Part shown: one piece after another, positions 43,998 through 58,900 of the stretch | How positions within the stretch are numbered: position 1 is the first letter of the stretch | How the letters are laid out: each line of letters opens with the position of its first letter | NCBI RefSeq assembly: GCF_021869535.1 | Contig: NW_026262701.1 | Location: 7,455,501-7,519,500, forward strand | Reading direction: 5' to 3' | Source of the DNA: Mytilus californianus | Taxonomy: Eukaryota; Mollusca; Bivalvia; Mytilida; Mytilidae | DNA length: 64,000 nucleotides | The notes under the pieces: generated by a model | What the model saw: only the letters and a program-made list of their open reading frames with translations | Told to the model about the DNA's origin: nothing | The model's database searches: none | Position numbers and translations under genes: made by a program

Positions 43998-46900
43998 CAA
44001 CGTCATACCAATATACGACCACAAAAATTTTTTTGCGGTCGTATAAAAAGACCAAAACTCAAAAAACTTAACTTTGACCACTGAACCATGAAAATGAGGT
44101 CAAGGTCAGATGACACCTGCCAGCTAGACATGTACATCATAAAATGTTTCCATACACCAAATAAGGCTGACCTATTGCATACATTATTAGAATAAAAATA
44201 GACCAAAACACAAAAACTTAACTTTAACCACTAAACCATGAAAATGAGGTCAAGGTCAGATGACACCTGCCAGCTAGACATGTACATCTTACAATCATTC
44301 CATACACCAAATATAGTAGACCTATAGCATACAGTATAAGAAAAACAGACCAAAACACAAAAACTTAACTATAACCACTGAACCATGAAAATGAGGTCAA
44401 GGTCAGATGACACCTGCCAGTTGGACATGTACACCTTACAGTCCTTCCATACACTGAATATACTAGACCTATTGCTTATAGTATCTGAGATATGGACTTG
44501 ACCACCAAAACTTAACCTTGTTCACTGATCCATGAAATGAGGTCGAGGTCAAGCGAAAACTGTCTGACGGGCATGAGGACCTTGCAAGGTACACACATAC
44601 CAAATATAGTTATCCTATTACTCATAATAAGAGAGAAATTAACATTACAAAAAAACTTAACTTTTTTTTCAAGTAGTCACTGAACCATGAAAATGAGGTC
44701 AAGGACAATGGACATGTGACAGACGGATACTTCGTAACATAAGGCATCTATATACAAAGTATGAAGCATCCAGGTCTTCCACCTTCTAAAATATAAAGCT
44801 TTTAAGAAGTTAGTTAACCGCTGCCGCCGCCAGATCACTATCCCTATGTTGAGCTTTTTGCGACAAAAGTTGCAGGCTAGACAAAAATGTGGATATGAAA
44901 GGCACACTTATCATTCGAATTGTGAATTTAACCCAACGTGAAAAGTTTAAGTGTTGAAATAGCTAAAATAGCAGCAACTGACAGATCATGAATTTATTTA
45001 TTGGTCCAAAACATTCCATTATTAAAGATTTTAATAAAATGCTCCGCAGGGCGCAGCTTGAAACGACCGCAGAGGTCGAACCCTGAACAGTTAGGGCAAG
45101 TATGGACACAACATTCAAGCTTGATACAGCTCTGAATTTGGATTGTGATTAAATATTTGACACAGCATAGGTTTCTGACACAGAATGAATGTGGTCTAAG
45201 AACTTAAAAATTTTAAATTGGACATTCACCTATTATGGTCCAATATCCAAAATCTAAATACATGGTTAGATTCAGCATAACAAAGAACCCCCAAGAATTC
45301 AATTTTTGATGAAATCAAACGAGTTTAATTTTGGACCCTTTTGACCTCAATGTGGGCAAAGTTGATAATGGGGCCCAAAAATCAAAAATCTAAATACATG
45401 GTTAGATTCAGCATATCAAAGAACCCCATATATTCAATTTTTGTTGAAATCAAACAAAGTTTAATTTTGGACCCCGATTTGGACCAACTTGAAAACTGGG
45501 CCCATAATCAAAAATCTAATTTCATGTTTAGATTCAGCATATCAAAGAACCCTAAGAATTCAATTTTTGTTAAAATCAAACTAAGTTTAATTTTGGACCC
45601 TTTGGACCTTAATGTAGACCAATTTGAAAACGGAACCAAAAATTAAGAATCTAAATACACGATTAGATTCAATTTTTGATGAAATCAAACAAAGTTTAAT
45701 TTTAGACCCTTTGGACCTCAATGTGGACCAATTTAAAAACAGGGCCCAAAATCCAAAAACTTCAAGAATAAAACCCCATTGAAATTGGTCAAGAAATAAG
45801 CAATTTATACGAAGTATCTTCTTTTGCACAATACTGTGCAATTGAATATTTCTTGCTATTGCGCAATACTGTACAATTGACAATTTCTTGCTATTGCGCA
45901 ATATTGTGCTATTGGATATTTCTTGCTATTGCACAATTCTGTGCAATTGAAGATTTCTTGCTATTGCGCAATACTGTGCAATTGAAGATTTCTTGCTATT
46001 GTGCAATACTGTGCAATTGAAAATTACTTGCTATTGCACAATACTTATTATATAATAATTTACACATCCTGTTTGGTGTGTATCTCCTACCATATCATTA
46101 TTATTTGCTTTTAAATATAAAACAGAAATAACCAACTTAAAATGGAAAATTTTAAAAGAAAAAAAAAGGAAAAAAAGAAAAAAAAGGAAAACCCCCCCCC
46201 CACCAAATTTTTTGAACCCCCTTATGATTCATCACCCCCAAACTCAATCCCAGCCTTCCCTTTGTGGTATGGTACCTTGCAGTACAATTTCAGAGAGATC
46301 CATACACTTGAACACAAGTTATTGTCTGGAAACTAGAAAATGCTTATTTTTGGCCCCTTTGTGGCCCCTTATTCCTAAAGGTTTTGGGCAATTACCCCCA
46401 AACTCAATTCCAGCTTTCCCTTTGTGATATGGAACCTTGTAGTACATTTTCAGAAAGATCCATACACTTACACACAAGTTATTATCATGAAACTACAAAA
46501 ATGCTTGTTTTTTGCCCCTTTTTTGGCCCCTAATTTCTAATATTTTGAGGCAATTACCCCCAAAATCAATCCCAGCATTCCCTGTGTGATATGGAACCTT
46601 GTGGTACAATTTCAGAGAGATCCATACACTTGAACACATGTAATTGTCTGGAAACTAGAAAAATGCTTATTTTTGGACCCTTTTTGGCCCCTTATTCCTA
46701 AACGTTTTGGGCAATAACCCCAAACTCAATTCCAGCTTTTCCTTTGTGATATGGAACCTTGTAGTACAATTTCAGAAAGATCCATATACTTACACACAAG
46801 TTATTATCATGAAACTAGAAAAATGCTTGTTTTTTGCCCCTTTTTTGGCCCCTAATTTCTAATATTTTGAGGCAATTACCCCCAAAATCAATCCCAGCAT

Positions 46901-49900
46901 TCCTTTTGTGATATGGAACCTTGTGGTACAATGTCAGAGAGATCCATACACTAACACACAAGTTATGTCTGGAAGTTACAACAAGAGTGCACACGCTGAA
47001 ATGTCTCGCCTTCTTTACTAATCATTTATATTATGTTGATAGTCCTAAATATAAAGCTTTATTACAACTGTCACATAAACTTAACATTAACCAAGTAACC
47101 TTAACATTGACCAATGAACCAAGAAAATGAGGTCAAGGTCAGATGAACCATGCTAGGCAGGCATGTACAGCTAACAATTCTTCCATACAACAAATATAGT
47201 TGACCTATTGCTTATAGTTTAAGAAAAACAGACCAAAACACAAAAACTTAACACTGAGCAATGAACCTTGAAAATGAGGTCAAGGTCAAATAAAACCTGT
47301 GTGACTGCCAAATAGATCATAAAATATTTCCATACACCAAATATAGTTGAACTATTGCATATAGTATTAGAAAAAAAGACCAAAACTCAAAAAACTTAAC
47401 TTTGACCACTGAACCATGAAAATGAGGTCAAGGTCAGATGACACCTGCCTACTAGACATGTACACCTTACAATCATTCCATACACCAAATATAGTAGACC
47501 TATGGCATACAATATAAGAAAAACAGACCAAAACACAAAAAACTTAACTATAACCACTGAACCATGAAAATGAGGTCAAGGTCAGATGACACCTGCCAGT
47601 TGGACATGTACACCTTACAGTCCTTCCATACACCAAATATACTAGACCTATTGCTTATATTATCTGAGATATGGACTTGACCACCAAAACTTAACCTTGT
47701 TCACTGATCCATGAAATGAGGTCAAGGTCAAGTGAAAACTGTCTGACGGGCATGAGGACCTTGCAAGGTACGCACATACCAAATATAGTTGAACTATTGC
47801 ATATAGTATTAGAAAAAAAGACCAAAACTCAAAAACTTAACTTTGACCACTGAACCTTGAAACTGAGGTCAAGGTCAGATGACACCTGCCCGCTAGACAT
47901 GTACACCTTACAATCATTCCATACACCAAATATAGTAGACCTATGGCATACAGTATAAGAAAAACAGACCAAAAAACAAAAACTTAACTATAACCACTGA
48001 ACCATGAAAATGAGGTCAAGGTCAGATGACACCTGCCAGTTGGACATGTACACCTTACAGTCCTTCCATACACCGAATATACTAGACCTATTGCTTATAG
48101 TATCTGAGATATGGACTTGACCACCAAAACTTAACCTTGTTCACTGATCCATGAAATGAGGTCGAGGTCAAGTGAAAACTGTCTGACGGGCATGAGGACC
48201 TTGCAAGGTACGCACATACCAAATATAGTTATCCTATTACTTATAATAAGAGAGAATCTAACATTACAAAAAATCTTAACTTTTTTTTCAAGTAGTCACT
48301 GAACCATGAAAATGAGGTCAAGGACATTGGACATGTGACTGACGGAAACTTCGTAACATGAGGCATCCAAACACAAAGTATGAAGCATCCAGACCTTCCA
48401 CCTTCTAAAATATAAAGCTTTTAAGAAGTTAGCTAACGCTGCCGCCGCTGCCGCCGGATCACTATCCCTATGTCGAGCTTTCTGCGACAAAAGTCGCAGG
48501 CTCGACAAAAATGCTTATTTTGGCCCCTTTTTGGCCCCTAATTCCTTAACTGTTCGTACCATAACCCCAAAAATCAATCCCAACCTTCCTTTTGTGGTAT
48601 TGAACCTTATGGTAAAATTTCATAGAGATACATTCACTTAAACTAAAGTAAGTGTGCGAAAACCAATGTGTATTCGGACGACGCCGGACGACAACGACGA
48701 CGCCAACGTCATACCAATATACGACCGCAAAATTTTTTTGCGGTCGTATAAAAAGGGGTTCTCCATTTATTATCTGGGAACCACGAAAAGTACCATAACT
48801 CAATTTAGGAGTGGTAAAAGTGAAACGATGAAAATCAAAATTAGTATCTAAAAACCACAAGATTTTTGATTTTTTTTTTCAACAATATATTTCCATAGCT
48901 CTGTAATGGTAAAAATGAAAATGACAAAGTCAACTTAATCCGTTATTAGTGGATCAAATCATTCCATTATAATTTTAGTAATTTCAAAAAGCAGTTCTCT
49001 ATTTATCTTCTGGCTAAAAATGTGACAGATGTACAGACTGACAGCTGGATGAACAATAGGATTTTTTCATACCCCTACTCTGTCCAGCAGGTATTTGAAA
49101 ATCTTTTCATTAGCTTTTACTTGCCTCTCATTATGGCTGAATGGTTGTGCTTAATTTTGCCGTCACACTGACATAAACATATGTAATGCATTATTACAAA
49201 ATTTCACTCATTCCCCAAATTGTCTTGTAAAGCTAATGAACTATTATGGTAGTTAAATAAAAGATCAAAGTAAACAGGGCTTAAACAAAGTATGATGGGA
49301 TTAAGATTAATTAGAAACTGTAATACTCCATTAAATGTTTCTGGGTCAAATAAACTCAGACGTAAAATAAAAAGTTACTTGAAAAATTAAGTCAAAGTGA
49401 CCTTATTTTTGTAGAAAGTTGCTGTACTCCCCCAGATGCATCTTTACATCAAGTTAATGATTTGCATTTTTTACCAGAAGTATTTGAGATCTGGATTCAT
49501 ACATTAAGCTTTAACAAAATGACTGAAGCATGAGATGAAAGTGTGAATGACTTGATTTAGGCAGGAAGCTATTATTCTCTCAAATGCATCATTACATAAA
49601 GTTATGTGATTACAGGTCACTCAGATTTGAAAACTGGACTTGTACATAAAACTTAACCAAATTCAATGAAGAATAAAATATAGGCCATATAACCTGGACT
49701 TGGATGTAAAACTTAAGTTGTCACTGAAGCATGAAATATAGGTTAAAGTAAATCTATTATAGTGGGTGTTTGTAATCCTCCCATTGATGTTAAGCAGTTG
49801 CATCACTGAAGCAAGAAATGTAGGTTAGAGTAAATCTATTTTAGTGGGTGTTTGTAATCCTCACATTGATTTTAAGTAGTTGCATCACTGAAGCATGAAA

Positions 49901-52900
49901 TGTAGGTTAGAGTAAATCTATTTAGTGGGTGTTTGTAATCCTCCCATTGATTTTAAGCAGTTGCATCACTGAAGCAAGAAATGTAGGTTAGAGTAAATCT
50001 ATTTTGGTGGGTGTATGCAATCCTCCCATTGATTTTAAATAGTTGCATCACTGAAGCATGAAATGTAGGTTAGAGTAAATCTATTTTAGTGGGTGTTTGT
50101 AATCCTCCCATTGATTTTAAGCAGTAACATCTCTGAAGCATGAAATATAGGTAAGAGTAAATCTATTTTAGTGGGTGTTTGTAATCCTCCCATTGATTTT
50201 AAGCAGTTGCATCAGCAGCATCACTGAAGCAAGAAATGTAGGTCAGAGTAAATCTATTTTAGTGGGTGTTTGTAATCCTCCCATTGATTTTAAGCAGTTG
50301 CATCACTGAAGCATAAATGTAGGTTAAAGTAAATCTATTTTAGTTGGTGTTTGTAATCCTCTCATTGATTTTAAGTAGTTGCATCACTGAAGCATAAAAT
50401 GTAGGTTAGAGTAAATCTACTTTAGTTGGTGTTTGTAATCCTCTCATTGATTTTAAGAAGTTGCATCACTGAAGCATGAAATGTAGATTAGAGTAAATCT
50501 ATTTTAGTGGGTGTTCGTAATCCTCCAATTGATTTTAAGCAGTTGCATCACTGAAGCATGAAATGTAGGTTAGAGTAAATCTATTTTAGTGGGTGTTTGT
50601 AATCCTCCCATTGATTTTAAGCAGTTGCATCATTGAAGCATGCAATGTAGGTTAGAGTAAATCTATTTTAGTGGGTGTTTGTAATCCTCTCATTGATTTT
50701 AAGCAGTTGCATCACTGAATCATGAAATGTAGGTTAAAGTAAATCTATTTTAGTGGGTGTTTGTAATCCCCCCATTGATTTTAAGCAGTTGCATTACTGA
50801 AGCATGAAATGTAGGTTAGAGTAAATCTATTTTAGTGGGTGTTTGTAATCCTCCCATTGATTTTAAGCAGTTGCATCACTGAAGCATGGAATGTAGGTTA
50901 GAGTAAATGTACTTTAGTGGGTGTTTGTAATCCTCCCATTGATTTTAAGCAGTTGCATCACTGAAACATGAAATGTAGGTTAGAGTAAATCTATTTAAGT
51001 GGGTGTTTGTAATCCTCTCATTGATTTTAAGTAGTTGCATCACTGAAGCATGAAATGTATGTTAGAGTAAATTTATTTTAGTGGGTGTTTGTAATCCCCC
51101 CAATGATTTCAAGCAGTTGCATCACTGAAGCATGAAATGTAGTTTAGAGTACATCTATTTTAGTAGGTGTTTGTAATCCTCCAATTGATTTTAAGCAGTT
51201 GCATCACTGAAGCATGAAATGTAGGTTAGAGTAAATCTATTTTAGTGGGTGTTTGTAATCCTCCCATTGATTTTAAGCAGTTGCATCACTGAAGCATGAA
51301 ATGTAGGTTAGAGTAAAGTTATTTTAGTGGGTGTTTGTTATCCTCCCATTGATTTTAAGCAGTTGCATCGCTGAAACATGAAATGTAGGTTAGAGTAAAT
51401 CTATTTAAGTGGGTGTTTGTAATCCTCTCATTGATTTTAAGTAGTTGCATCACTGAAGCATGAAATGTAGGTTAGAGTAAATTTATTTTAGTGGGTGTTT
51501 GTAATCCCCCAAATGATTTCAAGCAGTTGCATCACTGAAGCATTAAATGTAGGTTAGAGTACATCTATTTTAGTAGGTGTTTGTAATCCTCCAATTGATT
51601 TTAAGCAGTTGCATCACTGAAGCATGAAATGTAGGTTAGAGTAAATCTATTTTAGAGGGTGTTTGTAATCCTCCCATTGATTTTAAGCAGTTGCAGGAAT
51701 TTTTCACACAATTTTTATGTGATTAGTACACAAATTTGCTATGGCCTGTACCATTTTTACACAAAAAGGATCAAGAATGTGTCCATCGTACAAGGATGCC
51801 CCACTTGCACTATCTTTTTCTATGTTCAGTGGACCGTGAAATTGGGGTCAAAACTCAAATTTGGCATTAAAATTAGAATGATCATAGCATAGGGTACATG
51901 TGTGCTAAGTTTCAAGTTGATTGGATTTCAACTTCATCAAAAACTACCTTGACCAAAAACTTTAACCTGAAGCGGGACAGATGGACAGACAGACAGACAG
52001 ACAGACAGATGGAAAGACGAACGGAAACACAGACCACAAAAATTTAATGCCCCTAGGTGGGGCATAAAAATCTACTGTGACCGCTGTTAAGCTTCAATGT
52101 GATTGTTATAAAAAGGTTTTGAATTGTACCACATTTAATGTATATCCAATCTACAGTTTATGTTTATACTATTATTGACATTACAAAAGTGGCCCATAAC
52201 AGGGAATTCTTCTACTTACATAAAGCCATATGTTGATGAAATAAAACTCCATGATCCTTCAAGAAATGCTGAGATACCTATAAGAGCTGCTACCATGACA
52301 ACACATAAACCCACTGTTCTGCAGTAACTGAATATGGCTGTGCTGTCTGTGTATGACATTTCAGTGTCTGATATCCTATGCTAAAATAAACAAAAACAAT
52401 AAAATATTATTCTACATTTATTATTCAGCTTAGGTATCACCATACAAAATTTAAATTAATAGGCCTTAACATAGGAACATAAATCCTAATTTGGAAGCCC
52501 AAGTTACAAAGCTTTGCATTGTTAATTCACTAAATTATTTTATGTCAAACTTTAAACAAGTTAGATATAAAGATTGACTTCAACTATTTATTACATTCAC
52601 ATGAGTATCATGACTATGGTTAGGTGTGGCTAGGTTAAAGATTCTCCTTTTGTTTTTAATGCATAAAAATTAAATTTTATTTCATATAAAATAGTGATAT
52701 ACAATATTCTAAAACCACAATCTATCTATACGTTTCTTTATTCAAACGGAATAATAACTTCTGATATAGATTACCTTTCTGAACTTAGAACTCTGCATGA
52801 AGAAAATGGCTGCTGGTACACAGAGTGTGATTGGATAAATTGACAAGTAAGCTGACATGGCAATAAACAGATAACAGAGATATTCATTTTCTGGAATAAA

Positions 52901-55900
52901 AATTGAAATAGAAATGTATTCATCCATGTGATGTAACAAAACTATTTTCTATATATTTATTCTTGCTTAAAGTTTTCTATGCCAATGGTGTGAATAATGT
53001 CTCCATGCTAATAGCTGGTAGCTAACTGTTGGGCAAGATACTATGTCACACATGGGGATACATTTCCATTTTTTCATTGTAAAACTGCTTGCCTTAAGGT
53101 TAGTTGACAGAGTTTTATACACTCCTCCGAAAAACTGATAAGTGCACTGTACTCCTATCTACTTGTACATATTAATTGCCATCATTCGGTAATTTAAAAG
53201 GCTGATAATTTTGCAAACATCTCTGTAGAGTTTGAAAACTGTACAAGGATGCGGTTTTCTCTTTACCATAAACATCACCATATAGCTATATTTCATGCAT
53301 AAAGGCACTGAATACATGTAAGTCTTTGAACAATATCATAAAACAAAACCCAGACTGTATAATGCTTTCATGCAACGTGAAATGCTCTTTGTGATGTGAA
53401 GATCATAAAAACCATAAAATGATACAGTTTACACTTAAATTATTTATTGAAAGCCAGTGTTGCAAAAATACATTAGAAGCTATATGACTAAAAAAGAGCT
53501 CAATCGAAAAGCCAAATTCATCTAAACTCAACTTTGCCTAAATATTCTTATGTCAATTTTTTTTAACATTTCATATATGTCTGTAATATTTAACATGCAA
53601 GTTGTTACTGTCATGATATCTGATTTAAGTATGAAACTAAACACTCGTCAGAGGTTGTCTTTTGACAAATTTTAATGTGTTTTGCTATTTGGCAAATTTG
53701 GTATTGATTGCAGATCTTTGATTGTTTCTATTTGATTTATTCCAGACTTTACAGACTCAGGTAGATTTAGAGCATGCCATTTTGTATAGACATCTGTCTA
53801 TTGTTGAACACTGTATGTTGCCCTCTATTTTTGTCATCTGGTTTTTAGAGGACGTCTTAAGAAATAAATTACTGCGGCCTATGTTAATCAAAGCCTTTAA
53901 GGCTGTAAAAGCAATTGCTGCCATGTTAATGTTTTGGGGACTTTTTCATCCACATATATATAAGAATTAAACCTGACAGGAGTGTTGTCTAGTGAGAAGT
54001 AAGAAGGTTTTAACTTTATATCAATGAAAGACTTTAGCAGAAAGTCATTTTTGATAAGTTTTATATTTCACAAGGAGACAACACGTTTACCAGGCTAAAG
54101 TTGGGGTCAAATTTACATGTGCTGAAACATATAACTCAAAAAGAAATTATCCCCTGGTAGTGTTTGTAACTGGGCAATAATTTCCTTTATTGATTTAATT
54201 TTAACAATTATCATAATTAATTTAAATTTAACCATTCAATTAAAACATTTCAACTTTCCAGACTCAAATGTTGAAAAACGGGAAAGAAATAAAATATCTT
54301 ACAAGATCTTACAAGACATAAACATGTAAAAAATAAATATATATTTCAGCTTACTAAAAATATTTTCATAATGTTACTTTGTCTTCATTTCTTAAAACTA
54401 AGTCCCAAACATTATTGCTCAGTTGATATGTGTCATCCTCATGCGGTACGAGATAACTATAATTCTCATGCAATACCGAAAAGGGGGGTCATCACAGACA
54501 AACATGACATTAAATCGTCATTATACGAACAAGAACAAACAGCTCTTCGTTGCCTTGATATTTATCAATTTTCAGGAAACATTGCGAAAAATGATCTTCA
54601 ATATTTCGAAAACATGTGAAATAAAATTGCAAACACGGTGGACCATCGAGTATCAACACACGTAGTAGACTCGTCCACTGGAAAGACGAGGATAATGGTT
54701 TCATCATTTGTCATGCATACCAAGTTTTGATTATGATATCCAAAAGGACGTACTTTTTTTCAATCTATGAAACTAGAAAATTCCAAATTGTAAATATCTC
54801 TTCATCTGGACTTGGCATCTATCACGTTTTGACAGGTCCATTTCAATAGTAAGGTGATCGATAAATCTTACAGAGTTATGACAAAAAAGGAAAACGAACT
54901 TATTGTTATGTGTTTTTAACAAGGGTTTCGTTCCGCTAAATTATTTGCGCAAACAAATCAACAAAATTGGTCAGTTAAGTTTGTCTATTTTTATTTTACA
55001 GGTAATCATTTGACACTACGTATAACCTGTGTAGTGATTTTGATTTTACGATAAATTTATGAATGAACGATAATTTTATGAATGAACAAGAGCACCTGGC
55101 CTCTTTCTTGGAGAAACACCAATTAAACATATAAAACCGTATTTAATAAGAGATGATTCAGTAAAATTTTCAATACTAAATCAACAACTGAAATGATTCG
55201 ATATTTTGTTGAAACATCGTTCGAAAGGAGAACGGAATCGCAGGTATAAAAATGCACCTTTTTTCACTCGGACTTCTATGTTTTTTGATAGTCAAACGGT
55301 TGTCCCCCTAAATACAAAAATACATCTACAAGAACATATGCTGAAACCTCTTAAATCCACTAACGTTTTTTTCAAAAGTTTCAAGCTATGTATTGCATTT
55401 GAAAACATACATAGGTGTTTAAGAATGACAGATCAGGAGCCTGTTTAACAAAATACTATGGCTTGATCTGGGCGGAGTCTCTGATTTGCGTCACAAAGAT
55501 GGCCATACGCGATGGCATAAAAGCAATTGCATTAAAAACTAAGTAATAAACAATAGCTTACATAGGACTTTAAAACCAAGTGATCTCTATTTCTACCTTA
55601 ATTTATTTTTTAAACCTGTCTGTATATATAAATTGATAGTTTGTTGAACAATGTCATTCAATTTGATGGATAAAAAACAACAAACTTGGCGCAATAGTAG
55701 TAAATTTCAATAAATGTTATAGTGCTATTTCTAATCACATTTGACATATTACCTACCTTTAAGCATGAAATAGAAGACGAATAAGATTGACAGATTATTG
55801 AAAATGGCTGTTGATTTGGCTAAACAAGCAGCTATACTGTATGGATTCAATGAAAATCTGAAAACATAAAGGAACATATCTACTTACCATACAACATAAA

Positions 55901-58900
55901 CAGAAGTTTTTTTTCTCAGAATATATCAAAGTTTCTTTCATATTTCAAAAAGTACAGAGCAGAATATTGTGATAAGTTGATACATTGACAGCAATAAAAG
56001 TACTGTTCCTTTGCTTTTTATGTGTTTTTTTGCTGTGCATATACTGATTTTGTGTCATGGATGGATACTCCATATCCTTTTTTTTCTATTATAGTCAGAG
56101 TAGTATGTTTTATATTTTATAAGGTAAAGTGCCATGTATTTGTAATTCTAAACATCTATCTGTTCATAACTTAATACATAGGTATACATGTGTCACCATT
56201 AGGATTTTTTTAAGATTCACTTAAATCAATCACTGGCGTATGAATGTGGCATATAAAGTGTGGACAGACAGACAACCAAACATACCAACATATATATATA
56301 TATCTAAATGAATCGGCCAATGAACTGAAACAAGGCTCTTTATACATCCCTGCTACAGAAAGCGAGATGGACATTTTTATTATGAAACTAGTAACAGTTT
56401 TTAATTTGGATATTTGTTTTGACACTTATGATTTTACTTTTAATTTAGACAAGAACAATCAAAACCCAATTAACTGAAAACACTATTGTTGGTTCATTTC
56501 TGCCTACTTTTTCAAACTGGTTATGTCACAATGCCCATTTGTAATCAGTCCTTTCCTAACCGGCATGTGTTATTGTGTTGTTATTTTTAAAATTATCTAC
56601 AGAGTAGAACAAAAGTTATTGCATCATAACCACTATGTTTACAAACTGATAAAGATGCAATCAATAATATTATATAGTGGAATCATTTATTACATTTGTG
56701 TGGATATTTGATTTTTGTGTTTTTGCCATATTCTGCATACAAGCCTATAGAAAATTTGTACTGCATTGTACATGTACATTTAAATTTGTTGATATCCCAC
56801 AACTGATAATAAATCCACAGTAATGTCATTATGTAAATACAATACTTTTTGGCAAAAATTAACTTACGCTACAATTACATAAAATTGTATTATCCTCAAG
56901 TCTTCTGTTTTGATTATCAATTTGTCACTATCTGTAGCATATCTTTTTACTTCTTTTGCTTGCTTCTTCAGCTATAAAAAATAGGCTCAATAACTACATG
57001 AACACCAAAGTTTTAATGATGATTTCAAAAAGTTATCTCACACTTTTTATGCTTATTTTTATCTATCAAAATATTTCCTTTGTGGCAATAATAGTACATT
57101 TCATTGATTTTAAAGCCAGCTAATTTAAATACACATTTCATATCATAGGTGACACTGTTTGTGGTATAATCTTTGGTCCTATATTTTTCTTTTAATATTT
57201 TCTTATCTGACTATATGCATTCAATCATAACTATTACTGCATTATATTCTGAATTCCCTATACATGACATGCCATAGTATACCCTTATGCTACTTACCAG
57301 ATATCCACCATACAGATTAGCTATTTTCACCATCAAAATTAAACATAAAGCATCAAGTCCCTGTAAAACATGTCAAAAATAATTCTCATTTCAAATCTTG
57401 TTTCATAAAAATGTGTAAAAACGGTGTATAATGTATATATATATCAATATAAAAATAAAAAGATGGGGTATGATTGCCAATGAGACAACTATCCACCAGA
57501 GTTCAAATGATGTGTATATAAGAAATAATAGGTCACTGTACGACCTATGACAATGAGAAAGTGGTATTAACCCTATCTGACAACTGGTTTAATTAAAAAA
57601 AACATTTTTCTTTAATTAAAAACATGTTTATCTTTGTTGCTCTTTTGAAAGATTGGTAGGTTACCTAAATTTTTTATCATACCAACTTTGCCCTTGTGAT
57701 ACTGTGGATTCATTATTTTAGTGGGTACCAATTTTCATGGATTCAGGAAAAATTGTATTTTTGTAGATATTTAATTTTCTGGACTTTGCCAAAGTTAGTT
57801 TACTTGCCTGTAGAAAATTTGTAATACATATAATATATTTAAATTTGTGGTTCACATATACCAATAAAATTCACGAAATTGGTATGAAAAATAATGAATC
57901 CAAGGCAGTCATAATTATCTCCCCTCCACCTGGATGATGATCAGCCAATTTTCAGCTCCTACTTATTGATATAATGTTGTTAACTTTTCTCATCCTGAAT
58001 ATGCATAAAATCAATATCGTTGAGCAACCAACCAATAGCAACTTGTTTTTATATACTTTATATACATTGCTGTACAGTAAGACAGTTTTGGCTGTTCTAT
58101 TCAGAACCTCCTCAGTGGTCTTGTGGTAGCTTGTTCCCTTGATTGCGGGAAGTTGTGGGTTCAAACCACTGCCATGTCAAACCAAAGACTTTAAAACTGG
58201 TATTTTCTGCTTCTTTGCTTAGCATGTGGCATTAAAAAGTTAGAGCAAAGACTGATTGGCTCTGAGTCAGAATAATGTGTCTGGATAGGGTGACATATCT
58301 TCTTGCAGACTGTTATCTTGTGAACTAGCACGTTAAAAATCCAGCTCAGCATTTTAGCGGTCTAGATCAAAGAAGGGTTAGTATTCATATTTCATTAACA
58401 TGTTCTCGTCCTGAATATGCGTTTAATTTGCCTATGGACATTAAGCAGCCATTCATTATCATCATCTGTTCTATTCAGCCCTTTAGGTAGTTTTGCTCCC
58501 AAACATTTTATATACATGTACATTTAGTTTTCCAAATTTTGGGTTAGGAACCTTAAGTGGTTGTCTTATGTTACCTTTTTTATATTTGTAAAGTACAAAA
58601 TGTATTTTCCTTTGGCAATCCTCAATTACATTTTAATACTGTAAATTCAGAAATTATTGCAAGGTTTTTATTAATGCGAATTTTGTGATTGGGTGAGTAT
58701 CGCAATAATAAGAACTTGCATTCTGATATCCAATACAGCTAACTGTATGCAGATCTTCCTGAAATCACAATAGTTAATATCTAATTTTTGTCCTTTCTTC
58801 AAAAATCGTTATGATAAATGCACACAATTATTTCTGAATTTACAGTATCACAATAAAACTGATAATAGTAAAAACAAATAATTAAACTGATAATAGTAAA

